A stretch of 64,000 nucleotides of DNA from Streptomyces sp. NBC_01723 (GCF_036246005.1 NZ_CP109171.1:6746001-6810000); one strand, 5' to 3'; shown: positions 51,872 through 61,569, numbered from the stretch's first letter. The notes: generated by a model not told the origin, from the sequence alone. Program-made: numbers and translations.

Positions 51872-54463
51872 TTGCTCCCCCCTCAGCCCTCCCCGGTCAG
51901 CTTCGAACACCTGCCGGACGGACTCGGCATCGGAGTCGCCTCCCCCCGGCTGACCTGGACCCTGCCCGCAGGCACCGGCCGCCAGGTGTCGTACGAGCTG
52001 GAACTCGAACGCCGTGGCGGCATCCGCCGCACGGGGCGCGTCGACAGCGCCGAGCAGATCCTCGTGCCGTGGCCCGGCGACCCCCTGACGTCCCGGGAAC
52101 GCGCCACCGTCCGGGTCCGCGTCTGGACCCACGACGCCGCAGACCCCTCGGAGTGGAGCACACCGAGAGACGTCGAGGCGGGGCTCCTCGACGCCGCCGA
52201 CTGGCATGCCGTGCCCGTGGGCGCCGACTGGGACGAGGACCCCGAGGACGAGCGCCGCCCCGCCCGCGTGCGCAAGGACTTCAGCCTCGACCGGCCCGTC
52301 GCCCGCGCACGCCTCTATGTCACCGCTCACGGCCTGTACGAGGTGGAGATCAACGGACACCGCGTCGGCGACGAGGCGCTCGCACCGGGGTGGACCGTCT
52401 ATCCGCACCGGCTGCGGTACCGCACCCACGACGTCACCGCCCACCTCACCGAGGGCGCCAACACCGTCGGTGCCTGGCTCGGCGACGGCTGGTACCGCGG
52501 CAAGTACGGCTTCGACGGCGGCACCCGCAACATCTACGGCACCGACCAGTCCCTCATCGCCCAGTTGGAGGTGGAGTACGACGACGGCACCACGCATGTC
52601 GTCGTCACCGACCGAACCTGGAAAGCGGCGTCCGGCCCGATCCTCACCAGCGGCCTGTACGAAGGGGAGACCTTCGACGCCCGCCTGCACGATCCCGCGT
52701 GGGCCACACCGTCTGCGGCCGGCACGGGGGACTGGACTCCGGTCCGCACAGGCGCACGAGATGCCGGCACCCTCGTCGCTCCCCTCGGGCCGCCCGTGCG
52801 CTGCACCGAGGAGGTCGCCCCGGTCACCGTCACCCGTACCGGCGACGGGCGTCACCTGCTCGACTTCGGGCAGAACCTCGTCGGCCGTCTTCGCGTCACC
52901 GTCGACGGACCGGCCGGTACCACCCTCACCCTGCGGCACGCCGAAGTCCTCCAGGACGGCGAGCTGGCCACTCGCCCACTGCGTGAGGCGACGTCCGTCG
53001 ACACCCTGATCCTCTCCGGTCGAGGGCCACTCACCTGGGAACCACGCTTCACCCTGCACGGATTCCGCTACGCCGAGATCAGCGGCTGGCCGGGCGCCAT
53101 GACGACAGGGCAGGTGACCGCCCGCGTGTACCACACGGACATGCGCCGCACCGGATGGTTCGAGTGCAGTGATCCGCTCGTCAACCGCCTGCACGAGAAC
53201 GTCGTGTGGAGCATGCGCGGCAACTTCGTCGACCTGCCCACCGACTGCCCCCAGCGCGACGAACGCCTCGGCTGGACCGGCGACATCCAGGTCTTCGCCC
53301 CGACGGCGAGCTTCCTCTACGACTGCGCCGGCCTGCTCGACTCCTGGCTCACCGACGTCGGCATCGAACAGCTCCCGGACGGCGCGATCCCGTGGTACGT
53401 CCCCGTCATCCCGGGCGAGCCGATGTGGACGCCGATCCACCCCGGGGCCGCATGGGGTGACGTCGCCGTCCTCACTCCCTGGACGCTCTTCCAGGGCTAC
53501 GGCGACCTGGAACTCCTGCGCCGCCACTACCCCATGGCCAAAGCGTGGGTCGAGCTGGTCGAACGCCTCGCCGGTCCTACCCGCCTGTGGGACACCGGGG
53601 TCCAGTTGGGGGACTGGCTCGACCCGGCCGCCCCACCCGACGACCCGGCCGCGGGCCGCACCGACCGCTACCTCGTCGCCACCGCCTACTTCGCCCACTC
53701 TGCACGACATCTCGCCCTGACCGCAGCGGAGTTGGGGTTCGAGGCGGACGCCGAACGGTACGCGGCTCTCGCCGCCGAGGCAGCCGACGCCTTCCGGCGA
53801 CGGTACGTTCTGCCCTCCGCCCGCCTCACCAGCGACAGCGCCACCGCGTACGCGATCGCCCTCGCCTTCGACCTGCTCACGCCGGAACAGCGCGGACCGG
53901 CCGCCGACCGCCTCGCCGAGATCGTGCTCGCCGACGGCGCGCGCATCTCCACCGGCTTCGTCGGCACCCCGCTCATCTGCGACGCCCTCACCGACAACGG
54001 TCACCTCGACGTCGCCTACCAGCTGTTGCTGCAGACCGAGTGCCCCTCCTGGCTCTACACCGTGGCCATGGGCGCGACCACGATCTGGGAGCGCTGGGAC
54101 AGTCTGCGGCCCGACGGCACCCTCAACCCGGGCGGCATGACCAGCTTCAACCACTACGCGCTCGGAGCCGTTGCCGACTGGCTGCACCGGGTGGTCGGCG
54201 GTATCAGCGCCACCGCCCCGGGCTACCGCCGGCTTTCCCTCCGCCCCCGTCCGGGCGGCGGCATCAGCTGGGCCCGTGTCCGCCACGACACTCCCTACGG
54301 GACGGCCGCACTGTCCTGGGAGCTCACCGCCACCGGCATGACGGCCGACATCACTGTGCCGGAAGGCTGTACGGCCACAGTGGAACTCCCCGGCTGCGCA
54401 CCCCTCGCCCTCGGGCCGGGCGACCATGTTCTGGACACCGCGGAACTCGGAGCGGCGGCCTGA
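51872..54463 (+). CDS. GH78 alpha-L-rhamnosidase
   Basis: An 863-residue GH78 enzyme starting at TTG 51872 after AAGAAGGG; no signal peptide, so cytoplasmic. The N-terminal part (EHLPDGLGIGVASPRLTWTL) and beta domains (DEALAPGWTVYPHRLRYRTH) are typical. The catalytic barrel begins with LPTDCPQRDERLGWTGDIQV (general-acid Glu of DERLGWTGD region) and continues WGDVAVLTPWTLFQGYGD. It removes terminal alpha-L-rhamnose from imported oligosaccharides or glycosides. It follows permease 2 by 109 bp. Confidence 0.92.
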   Translation: MLPPQPSPVSFEHLPDGLGIGVASPRLTWTLPAGTGRQVSYELELERRGGIRRTGRVDSAEQILVPWPGDPLTSRERATVRVRVWTHDAADPSEWSTPRDVEAGLLDAADWHAVPVGADWDEDPEDERRPARVRKDFSLDRPVARARLYVTAHGLYEVEINGHRVGDEALAPGWTVYPHRLRYRTHDVTAHLTEGANTVGAWLGDGWYRGKYGFDGGTRNIYGTDQSLIAQLEVEYDDGTTHVVVTDRTWKAASGPILTSGLYEGETFDARLHDPAWATPSAAGTGDWTPVRTGARDAGTLVAPLGPPVRCTEEVAPVTVTRTGDGRHLLDFGQNLVGRLRVTVDGPAGTTLTLRHAEVLQDGELATRPLREATSVDTLILSGRGPLTWEPRFTLHGFRYAEISGWPGAMTTGQVTARVYHTDMRRTGWFECSDPLVNRLHENVVWSMRGNFVDLPTDCPQRDERLGWTGDIQVFAPTASFLYDCAGLLDSWLTDVGIEQLPDGAIPWYVPVIPGEPMWTPIHPGAAWGDVAVLTPWTLFQGYGDLELLRRHYPMAKAWVELVERLAGPTRLWDTGVQLGDWLDPAAPPDDPAAGRTDRYLVATAYFAHSARHLALTAAELGFEADAERYAALAAEAADAFRRRYVLPSARLTSDSATAYAIALAFDLLTPEQRGPAADRLAEIVLADGARISTGFVGTPLICDALTDNGHLDVAYQLLLQTECPSWLYTVAMGATTIWERWDSLRPDGTLNPGGMTSFNHYALGAVADWLHRVVGGISATAPGYRRLSLRPRPGGGISWARVRHDTPYGTAALSWELTATGMTADITVPEGCTATVELPGCAPLALGPGDHVLDTAELGAAA

Positions 54464-54949
54464 CCGTACCCCATACGCCAAGAGGGACAGCCCGGCGCAT
54501 CACGCTATGCGTCGGGCTGCTATTTGTCTTGTGAATTCAGATCATCCAGGGCGTCGATGGCAGAGAATTACGTCGATCCGTTCAATTGAAATTTCAGGGC
54601 GCCATTAAAATTCCAAAGAAGGAAACCTGCTGGTGAGGGCCTATTTTAAAGAAAAGGCCCCGGAGGGTTGACCTTGCCTCGGAAGAGGCCGTAGTTTCCA
54701 GCCTGCTGGGAAGAACTTCGTGGCTGAATACGGCCGTGGCGCCGAGAGCTCACCGTGAGATGCGGCGAACACTCGGCCGCCGAGAAATGAAATAGGGAAT
54801 GAGTTCCCTCGGGGCTCCGCGACCACGCGGCTGCTCCCAGAACCCCATCGAGCCGGGGCCGGCCGTGACCTGACCCCTCGGCCGGCCTCACCTCCCCCCA
54901 ACCCGCGGCGGCGCGTCGTACTGCCGCCATCTCAGTCCGGAGAGCCGTT
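54464..54949. other. 486-bp intergenic region, partly AT-rich
   Basis: It starts with the terminator at 54488-54519. The stretch 54520-54660 is clearly AT-richer than the rest of the window and contains a small hairpin GGGCCT-12-AGGCCC at 54637-54660. No coding frame was recognised. The promoter of the GH3 gene should be in the right half. Confidence 0.5.
54488..54519 (+). terminator. Rho-independent-like terminator after rhamnosidase
   Basis: Hairpin with 13-base arms CAGCCCGGCGCAT and ATGCGTCGGGCTG, one mismatched pair, 6-base loop, followed by CTATTTGTCTTG. It ends the importer-rhamnosidase transcript. Confidence 0.8.
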
Positions 54950-57427
54950 GTGAACCGACGAACGTTCCTGTCCGCCGCAGCCTTCACGGCCCTGGCCGCG
55001 AGCATGGCCCCCGCGGTCACCGACCGAGCGGTCGCCGCGCCGCGGTCCGTGGCGCAGGACCGGGCCGCCGAACTACTCGCCCGCATGACGGCCGGCGAGA
55101 AAGAGGCCCTCGTACGCTGCGACTTCGCTGCCGTGGCCCACCTCGGCATCCCTGCCCTCACCATGGTCGACGCCTCTGCGGGGCTGCGCGGCGAGACGGG
55201 CGTCACCGCCTTCCCCGTCCCCGTGGCCCAGGCGGCCACCTTCGACGAGACGCTCGCCGGCCGGATCGGCGAGGCCATCGGCACCGAGGGCCGGGCCAAG
55301 GGGTACAACAACGCCCTCGGCCCCACCATCGACCTGACCCGGACCTGGCACTTCGGCCGTCAGGCCGAGGCCATGGGCGAGGATCCGGTGCTCGCCGGAC
55401 GCCTGGGCGCTGCCCTCACCGTGGCCATCCAGTCCCGGTACATGGCGGTCACCCTCAAGCACTTCGCCGCCTACACCCAGGAAGTCAACCGCTTCTTCCT
55501 CGACACCAAGGTGTCCGACCGCGCGCTCCACGAGTACTACCAGGCGCCCTTCCGCCGCGTGATCGCCGCCGCCCCGGCCACCTCGGTGATGATGGCGTAC
55601 CCGAAGATCAACGGCACGTTCGCGACGCGGCACACCGGCCTGTTCGACGACCTGAAGAAGGGCATGGGCCTCCAGGGCTACACCGTGCCCGACTTCTGGG
55701 CCGGGGACGACCAGGTGGCCGCCGCCCGGGTCGGCATGGACCTCGCCGGGCTCGGCCCCGGCGGTGTCCAGATCCCGGCGGGTTCCCTCACCGGCGGTGC
55801 GATACCGGCCGCCCGGCTCGACGACGCGGCCCGCCGCATCCTCGTCACCATGTTCGCGAACGGCCTCTTCGACCACCCCGTCCCCGCCCCCGCGGGCGAC
55901 GTCAGCACCCAGGCGCACAAGGACCTCGCGCACGAGGCGGCCGTCGCCTCGACGGTGCTCCTCGCCAACCGCTCCGCGGCCCTGCCGCTCACCGGCGCCG
56001 TGAAGTCGCTCGCCGTCATCGGCCCAGCCGGGTCCGACACCTTCACCGGCGTGTCCGGCTCCACCTACGTCGACCCCGGGACCTGGACCACCCCCCTCGA
56101 CGCGATCCGGGCCCGCGCCGGAAGCTCCGTCGAGGTCACACACGCCCAGGGAACCAAAGGTGACCTCCCTCTCACCACGGTCCCCTCCACCGTCCTGCGC
56201 ACCCCCACCGGGGCGGTCGGCCTGACGGCGAGCTACTTCGCCAGTGCCGACGGCACCGGCACACCTGTCACGACCCGCACCGACACCACCGTCGACTTCA
56301 CCGCCGCCCCGGTCGAGGGCCTGCCGCAGGTGTGGTCGGCCAAGTGGACCGGCACGCTGGCCCCGACCACCACCGGCCTGCACCGCTTCTCCCTGCTGCC
56401 GTCGGGGACAACCACGCTGAAGATCGACGGCAGGACGGTTGTCTCCGGCACCCGCCAGATGGCCCGCTTCTTCCTCGGCCCCTACGACTACCCGCTCCAG
56501 GGAACCGCCGAACTGACCGCCGGACGCGCCGTCAGCGTGGAGATCACCTACCACAACGCCACGGCGGAACCCGGCACGAGCGGCCTGACCTTCGGCTGGC
56601 AGACCGATTCCCTCATCCCCGCCGCCGTGACAGCGGCTCGCGTGGCCGACGCGGCCGTCGTCTTCGTCAACCGGGTCGCCGGCGAGGGCATGGACCACGA
56701 CGGATACGCGCTGCCCGGCGACCAGGATCAGCTCATCACCGCCGTCGCCGCCGCCAACCCCCGCACGATCGTCGTCCTCAACACCGACGGTCCCGTCGCC
56801 TCCCCCTGGCTGAACGACGTGGAGGCCGTCGTGCAGGCGTGGTACGCGGGCCGCGGTGCCGGCACTGCCATCGCGGCCGTCCTCTTCGGCGACAGTGACC
56901 CGGCCGGCCGCCTTCCGGTGACCTTTCCGGCCGACGCCACTCAGGGCCCCGGTAACACCCCCGCCACGTACCCGGGCACGAACGGCATCGTCTCCTACGA
57001 CGAGGGCACTGCCGTCGGCTACCGCTTCTTTGACGCCAGGAGGCAGGAACCCCGCTTCCCCTTCGGCCACGGTCTGTCCTACACGACCTTCGCGCACGGT
57101 TCTCTGGAAGCCACCTACGACAAGGCCGCCCAACAGGTCATCGTCGGGGTCACCGTGACCAACACCGGACGGCGAGAGGGCACCGAGGTCCTCCAGGTGT
57201 ACGCCGCCCTTCCCGCCTCGGCGGAGGCGGAGCCTCGCCGACTGGTCGCGTTCCAGAAGGTCACCCTTCCAGCGGCCGGCTCCAAGCGACTGAGCCTGAC
57301 GATCCCGGTCCAGGACCTCAGCGTCTGGTCGTCGGGCGCAATGACGCTCACCCCGGGTGTCTACACCCTCGCGACGGCGCGTTCCTCCCGCGTCGTCACC
57401 GCACAGCGTGCCCTCACGCTCGGCTGA
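54950..57427 (+). CDS. Tat-exported GH3 glycoside hydrolase with PA14 domain
   Basis: An 825-residue protein starting at GTG 54950. The first residues (NRRTFLSAAAFTALAASMA) are a twin-arginine signal. The GH3 barrel carries KHFAAYTQE (Lys170-His171) and the nucleophile block GYTVPDFWAG, in which Asp248 aligns with the Asp of the usual SDW. A PA14 module lies at about 430-545 (LTASYFASADGTG to TYHNATAEP) within the second GH3 domain, and a C-terminal fibronectin-like domain ends it. It would remove beta-linked glucose or a related sugar outside the cell, complementing the internal rhamnosidase. It has its own promoter region. Confidence 0.9.
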   Translation: MNRRTFLSAAAFTALAASMAPAVTDRAVAAPRSVAQDRAAELLARMTAGEKEALVRCDFAAVAHLGIPALTMVDASAGLRGETGVTAFPVPVAQAATFDETLAGRIGEAIGTEGRAKGYNNALGPTIDLTRTWHFGRQAEAMGEDPVLAGRLGAALTVAIQSRYMAVTLKHFAAYTQEVNRFFLDTKVSDRALHEYYQAPFRRVIAAAPATSVMMAYPKINGTFATRHTGLFDDLKKGMGLQGYTVPDFWAGDDQVAAARVGMDLAGLGPGGVQIPAGSLTGGAIPAARLDDAARRILVTMFANGLFDHPVPAPAGDVSTQAHKDLAHEAAVASTVLLANRSAALPLTGAVKSLAVIGPAGSDTFTGVSGSTYVDPGTWTTPLDAIRARAGSSVEVTHAQGTKGDLPLTTVPSTVLRTPTGAVGLTASYFASADGTGTPVTTRTDTTVDFTAAPVEGLPQVWSAKWTGTLAPTTTGLHRFSLLPSGTTTLKIDGRTVVSGTRQMARFFLGPYDYPLQGTAELTAGRAVSVEITYHNATAEPGTSGLTFGWQTDSLIPAAVTAARVADAAVVFVNRVAGEGMDHDGYALPGDQDQLITAVAAANPRTIVVLNTDGPVASPWLNDVEAVVQAWYAGRGAGTAIAAVLFGDSDPAGRLPVTFPADATQGPGNTPATYPGTNGIVSYDEGTAVGYRFFDARRQEPRFPFGHGLSYTTFAHGSLEATYDKAAQQVIVGVTVTNTGRREGTEVLQVYAALPASAEAEPRRLVAFQKVTLPAAGSKRLSLTIPVQDLSVWSSGAMTLTPGVYTLATARSSRVVTAQRALTLG

Positions 57428-57575
57428 CCACCGTCGGCCCCTGGGTCGCGGGCGGCTCGTGTGACCGCTGCGCGGTCGAGTGAACGTCACACGGCCGCCG
57501 CCGGCCGACCCAGCCCTGACACCCCACACCTGGCTCCAGCCAACCTCATTCCTCCTTCCCGCCCGGAGTCCGTCC

Positions 57576-57832
57576 GTGACACCCACCTCACCCCTGCTCG
57601 GCCTCGCCATCAGCCTGGCGCTCGCAGCCATCACGACGACCGGATGCGGCCCGTTCGGGACCGAACAGGACGGGCCGGTCGAGTTGTCAGTCAGGGCAAA
57701 CGGCACCGACAGGTCCGCGATGGACGCCGTTGTCGCCGAGTTCCACCGCTCCAACCCCGACACACACGTCACGGTCGACTACTCCGACACCGGCGACCTC
57801 CAGCAGGGACTCCCGGGCGAGCTCCGCGCGGG
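57576..57832 (+). pseudogene. Truncated ABC solute-binding lipoprotein
   Basis: From GTG 57576 the frame encodes a lipoprotein signal (LGLAISLALAAITTTGCGPF) and the first ~65 residues of a family-1 solute-binding protein (AMDAVVAEFHRSNPDTHVTV). At about 57833 it runs into IS110 transposase sequence and stops at 57875. The remaining ~300 codons are missing, so it is a remnant, cut by the element or a deletion through it. Confidence 0.75.
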
Positions 57833-58636
57833 TGACGGCCCAGCAGATTCAGGTGTTCCAAGTGAACCGGCCTGACCGTACGGCCCGCCGGCTGTTCGGC
57901 GAGCCGGACCCGCTCGATGCCCAGGCCGCAGCGCGGGCCGTGCTCAGCGGTCGTGCCCGGCCCGGGCCAAGTCCGGCGACGGTCCGGTGCACAGTGCCCG
58001 GATCCTCAAGCTCGCCAAGGACTCCGCGGTCAGGGCCCGCACCCAGGCGATCAAGCAGCTCAAGGCCGTCCTGGTCATCGCCGACCCGCCCTGCGGGAAC
58101 GGCTGTCGGGCCTCGGCAACGCCGAGCTGTTCCGCACCTGCGCGCGCCTCGGCCCTCCCGACGGTGGGGGAGACGAGGACGCGGTGACCCAGGCCACCCA
58201 CATGACGCTGCGCATGCTCGCCGAGCACATCGAACAGCTCACCGCGCAGATCGACGAGCTGAACCAGCGCCTGGCCCGGCTCGTCGAACTCCACGCCTCC
58301 GCAGCTGCTCGAACCGGTGGGCATCGGCCCGGACAGCGCCGTCACTCTCCTGATCACCATGGGAGACAACCCCGAGCGACTGAACGGCGAGGCGTCCTTT
58401 GCTGCCCTTTGCGGAGTCAGCCCCCATCGGGTACTCCTCCGGCCGACGGCGCACGTGCCGGCTCAACCACGGCGGCGACCGCCGGGCCGACGCCACCCTG
58501 CACCGCATCGTCTTCACCCGCCTGCGCCACGACCCGCTTACCCAGGCGTCCTACGAACGCCGCACCCAGGAGGGCAAGACCCGGCGCGAGATCATCCGAT
58601 GCCTCAAGCGATACGCAGCCCGCGAGGTCTTGAATG
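57833..58636 (+). pseudogene. IS110-family transposase relic
   Basis: Typical IS110 segments occur in order but in changing frames: NRPDRTARRLFGEPDPLDAQ, ILKLAKDSAVRARTQAIKQL, LSGLGNAELFRTCARLG, QIDELNQRLARLVELHA, GIGPDSAVTLLITMGDNPER and RRTQEGKTRREIIRCLKRYA. At least four frameshifts separate them and the N-terminal DEDD catalytic part is absent. The last segment is in frame with the following pcaL gene, so automatic annotation could extend pcaL wrongly to 58399. Confidence 0.85.
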
Positions 58637-58701
58637 GTCAGACCGGTTTCCCGCACCCCCGCGTTATAGGGGCGGCTGCGAGACGTGAGAGGGTCGGAGC
58701 C

Positions 58702-60024
58702 GTGAGTGAGACACCGCCGAACACCCTGCAATACCGCTTTGACGGGCCAGTGGACGCTCCGGTCCTGATCCTGGGTCCCTCACTGGGTACCACATGGCAC
58801 ATGTGGGATCGCCAGGTGCCCGAGCTGTCGCAGCACTGGCGGGTCTTCCGGTTCGATCTGCCGGGGCACGGGGGCGCCCCCGCCCGCCCGGCGGGGTCCG
58901 TCACCGAGCTGACCCAGCGGCTGCTCGCCACCCTCGACGGACTCGGCGTGCAGCGGTTCGGCTACGCGGGCTGCGCGTTCGGCGGTGCGGTCGGCATGGA
59001 GCTGGCCCTGCGCCATCCCGAGCGCCTCGCCTCCCTCGCGCTGATCGCCGCCTCGCCCCGTTTCGGCACCGCCGACGAGTTCCGCCAGCGCGGCGTGATC
59101 GTCCGCACCAACGGGCTCGACCCCATCGCCCGCAGCTCACCGGAGCGCTGGTTCACCGGCGGGTACGCCGCCGCCCAGCCCGCGATCACCGAGTGGGCCG
59201 TGCAGATGGTGCGGACCACCGACCCCGGCTGCTACATCGCCGCGTGCGAGGCGCTCGCCGCCTTCGACGTCCGTGGCGAGCTGGGCCGGGTCGGCGTCCC
59301 CACCCTGGTCCTCGTCGGATCCGACGACCAGGTCACCGGCCCCGCCGAGGCCCGCACCCTGGTCGCCGGCATCCCCGACGCCCGCCTCGCCGTCGTGCCC
59401 GGCGCCTCCCACCTGGTCCCGGTCGAGCAGCCCGCGGCCGTCACCGACCTGCTGGTGCGGCATTTCACCACCGCCTGGCAGACCCCGCACGACACCGCCT
59501 CCACCGGCCAGATCCCCGTCCCGGCCCCCGTCGCCCCGGTGGCCTCCCCGGCCCCCGCGCAGCCGGCCCTGGCACCGCCGGCGCAGGCCGCGCCCATCGC
59601 CGAGATCGCCCCGGCCGCCGTACCGCGGCAGGGGCAGGGGCGGCCCGACCCGTACGACGCGGGACTCAAGGTCCGCCGCGAAGTGCTCGGCGACGCGCAC
59701 GTCGACCAGGCCCTCGCGCAGGCCGACGAGTTCTCGGGGGACTTCCAGGAACTCCTCACCCGCTACGCGTGGGGCGAGATCTGGGACCGGCCGGGCCTGG
59801 ACCGGCGCTCCCGCAGCTGCGTCACGCTCACCGCCCTCGTCGCCGGCGGGCACACGGACGAGCTCGCCCCCCACCTCAGAGCCGCCCTGCGCAACGGCCT
59901 CACCCCGGCCGAGATCAAGGAAGTGCTGCTCCAGGCGGCCGTCTACTGCGGCGTACCGGCCGCGAGCAGCGCCTTCCGGGTCGCGCAGCAGGTCGTCCGT
60001 GAGGAGACGACACCCCCGGAGTGA
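58702..60024 (+). CDS. pcaL: Fused 3-oxoadipate enol-lactonase / 4-carboxymuconolactone decarboxylase
   Basis: A 440-residue fusion starting at GTG 58702. Residues 1-260 are an alpha/beta-hydrolase (lactonase, PcaD) and about 320-435 the carboxymuconolactone decarboxylase (PcaC) domain (FQELLTRYAWGEIWDRPGLD), joined by an Ala/Pro linker. The order matches actinobacterial PcaL of the protocatechuate branch. The nucleophile elbow reads GCAFGG: Ala92 stands where Ser is expected (G-x-S-x-G). The Asp (VGSDDQVTG) and His (PGASHLVPV) of the triad remain. No other pca gene is present; an IS110 relic sits directly upstream. Confidence 0.88.
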   Translation: MSETPPNTLQYRFDGPVDAPVLILGPSLGTTWHMWDRQVPELSQHWRVFRFDLPGHGGAPARPAGSVTELTQRLLATLDGLGVQRFGYAGCAFGGAVGMELALRHPERLASLALIAASPRFGTADEFRQRGVIVRTNGLDPIARSSPERWFTGGYAAAQPAITEWAVQMVRTTDPGCYIAACEALAAFDVRGELGRVGVPTLVLVGSDDQVTGPAEARTLVAGIPDARLAVVPGASHLVPVEQPAAVTDLLVRHFTTAWQTPHDTASTGQIPVPAPVAPVASPAPAQPALAPPAQAAPIAEIAPAAVPRQGQGRPDPYDAGLKVRREVLGDAHVDQALAQADEFSGDFQELLTRYAWGEIWDRPGLDRRSRSCVTLTALVAGGHTDELAPHLRAALRNGLTPAEIKEVLLQAAVYCGVPAASSAFRVAQQVVREETTPPE

Positions 60025-60041
60025 GGGCGCAGGATGGAGTC

Positions 60042-60677
60042 ATGAAGCTCACCAAGAAGTCGCACGCCTGCGTCCGCCTCGAAAAGGACGGGCGGACGAT
60101 CGTCCTCGACCCCGGCGGATTCAGCGAGGAGGACGCCGTCCTCGGCGCGGACGCCGTTCTCGTCACCCACGAGCACCCCGACCACTTCGACGAGCGGCGG
60201 CTGCGGGCCGCGATGGAGGACAACCCGGCCGCCGAGATCTGGACGCTGAAGTCCGTCGCGGAGAAGATCTCGGCGGCGTTCCCGGGCCGCGTGCACACCG
60301 TCGGCCACGGCGACACGTTCACCGCCGCCGGATTCGACGTCCAGGTCCACGGCGAGCTGCACGCCGTGATCCACCCGGACATCCCGCGCATCACCAACGT
60401 CGGCTTCCTCCTGGACGGCGGCAGGGTCTTCCACCCCGGCGACGCGCTCACCGTCCCCGACCAGGCGGTCGAGACGCTGATGCTCCCCGTCATGGCCCCC
60501 TGGAACAAGATCGCCGAGGTCATCGAGTACGTCCGTGAGGTGAAGCCGCAGCGCGCCTACGACATCCACGACGCGCTCCTCACCGACCTCGCCCGCCCGA
60601 TCTACGACCGGCAGATCGGCGAGCTGGGCGGCGCCGAGCACCTGCGGCTGGCCCCGGGCGACTCCGCGCGGCTCTGA
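60042..60677 (+). CDS. MBL-fold metal-dependent hydrolase
   Basis: A 211-residue small metallo-beta-lactamase-fold protein of the UlaG/YtnP-like branch. VLVTHEHPDHFDERRL is the HxHxDH-type motif; GELHAVIHPDIP and GRVFHPGDALTVP provide further metal ligands. ATG 60042 has AGGATGGAG upstream, 17 bp after the pcaL stop. Substrate unknown; many relatives are annotated only as metal-dependent hydrolases. Confidence 0.85.
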   Translation: MKLTKKSHACVRLEKDGRTIVLDPGGFSEEDAVLGADAVLVTHEHPDHFDERRLRAAMEDNPAAEIWTLKSVAEKISAAFPGRVHTVGHGDTFTAAGFDVQVHGELHAVIHPDIPRITNVGFLLDGGRVFHPGDALTVPDQAVETLMLPVMAPWNKIAEVIEYVREVKPQRAYDIHDALLTDLARPIYDRQIGELGGAEHLRLAPGDSARL

Positions 60678-60730
60678 GGCGCCCACGGCCCGGGGCCGGG
60701 TTGTCAGTGCCGCCCGGTAGGTTGTGGGAC

Positions 60731-61510
60731 ATGCGCATCGCGACCTGGAACGTGAACTCGATCACCGCCCGCCTGCCGAGGCTCCTCGCCTGGCTGGAGA
60801 GCAGCGGCACCGACGTGCTGTGCCTCCAGGAGGCCAAGGTCGCCGAGGCGCAGTTCCCCTTCGACGAGCTGCGCGAGGCGGGCTACGAGGCCGCCGTACA
60901 CGCCACCGGCCGGTGGAACGGGGTGGCGGTGCTCTCCCGGGTCGGCCTCACCGACGTGGTCAAGGGCCTGCCCGGCGACCCGGGCTACGAGGGCGTCCAG
61001 GAGCCCCGCGCGATCTCCGCCACCTGCGGCCCGGTCCGCGTCTGGTCGGTCTACGTGCCCAACGGCCGCGAGGTCGACCACCCGCACTACGCCTACAAGC
61101 TCCAGTGGTTCGAGGCGCTGCGCGCCGCCGTCGAGGGCGACGCCGCCGGCGACCGGCCGTTCGCGGTGATGGGCGACTACAACGTCGCGCCGTCCGACGA
61201 CGACGTCTACGACCGCGCCGCCTTCGAGGGCTCCACCCACGTCACCCCCGCCGAGCGCGCCGCCCTCGCCTCCCTGCGCGGGGCCGGACTGTCCGACGTG
61301 GTCCCGCGCCCGCTGAAGTACGACGTCCCGTTCACGTACTGGGACTACCGCCAGCTCTGCTTCCCCAAGAACCGCGGCATGCGCATCGACCTGGTCTACG
61401 GGAACGAGCCCTTCGCCAAGGCCGTCACCGACTCCTACGTCGACCGCGAGGAGCGCAAGGGCAAGGGTGCCTCGGACCACGCGCCGGTCGTGGTCGACCT
61501 CGGCGTGTGA
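60731..61510 (+). CDS. xthA: Exodeoxyribonuclease III
   Basis: A 259-residue endonuclease/exonuclease/phosphatase-fold enzyme. It begins RIATWNVNSITARLPRLLAW, has LQEAKVAE (metal Glu), YVPNGREVD, VMGDYNVAPSDDDVYD (catalytic Asp-Asn), DYRQLCFPKNRGMRIDLVYG and GASDHAPVVVDL (catalytic Asp-His). It acts as an AP endonuclease and 3'-exonuclease in base-excision repair. A housekeeping-type gene. Confidence 0.93.
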   Translation: MRIATWNVNSITARLPRLLAWLESSGTDVLCLQEAKVAEAQFPFDELREAGYEAAVHATGRWNGVAVLSRVGLTDVVKGLPGDPGYEGVQEPRAISATCGPVRVWSVYVPNGREVDHPHYAYKLQWFEALRAAVEGDAAGDRPFAVMGDYNVAPSDDDVYDRAAFEGSTHVTPAERAALASLRGAGLSDVVPRPLKYDVPFTYWDYRQLCFPKNRGMRIDLVYGNEPFAKAVTDSYVDREERKGKGASDHAPVVVDLGV

Positions 61511-61569
61511 GCGCGCCGGGCCTGCGCGCCCTGTGGTGCGCGGGGCGGTACGAATGACAGTGTGGAGGT

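Noticed and set aside
51737..54481. 914-codon minus-strand open frame
   Set aside because: It is antisense to the GH78 rhamnosidase, with no start context or recognisable domain.
55073..57772. 899-codon minus-strand open frame
   Set aside because: It is antisense to the GH3 gene, with Gly/Val/Arg-rich shadow composition.
58399..58701. N-terminal extension of PcaL
   Set aside because: The in-frame upstream sequence is the C-terminus of an IS110 transposase relic; GTG 58702 gives the normal PcaL start.
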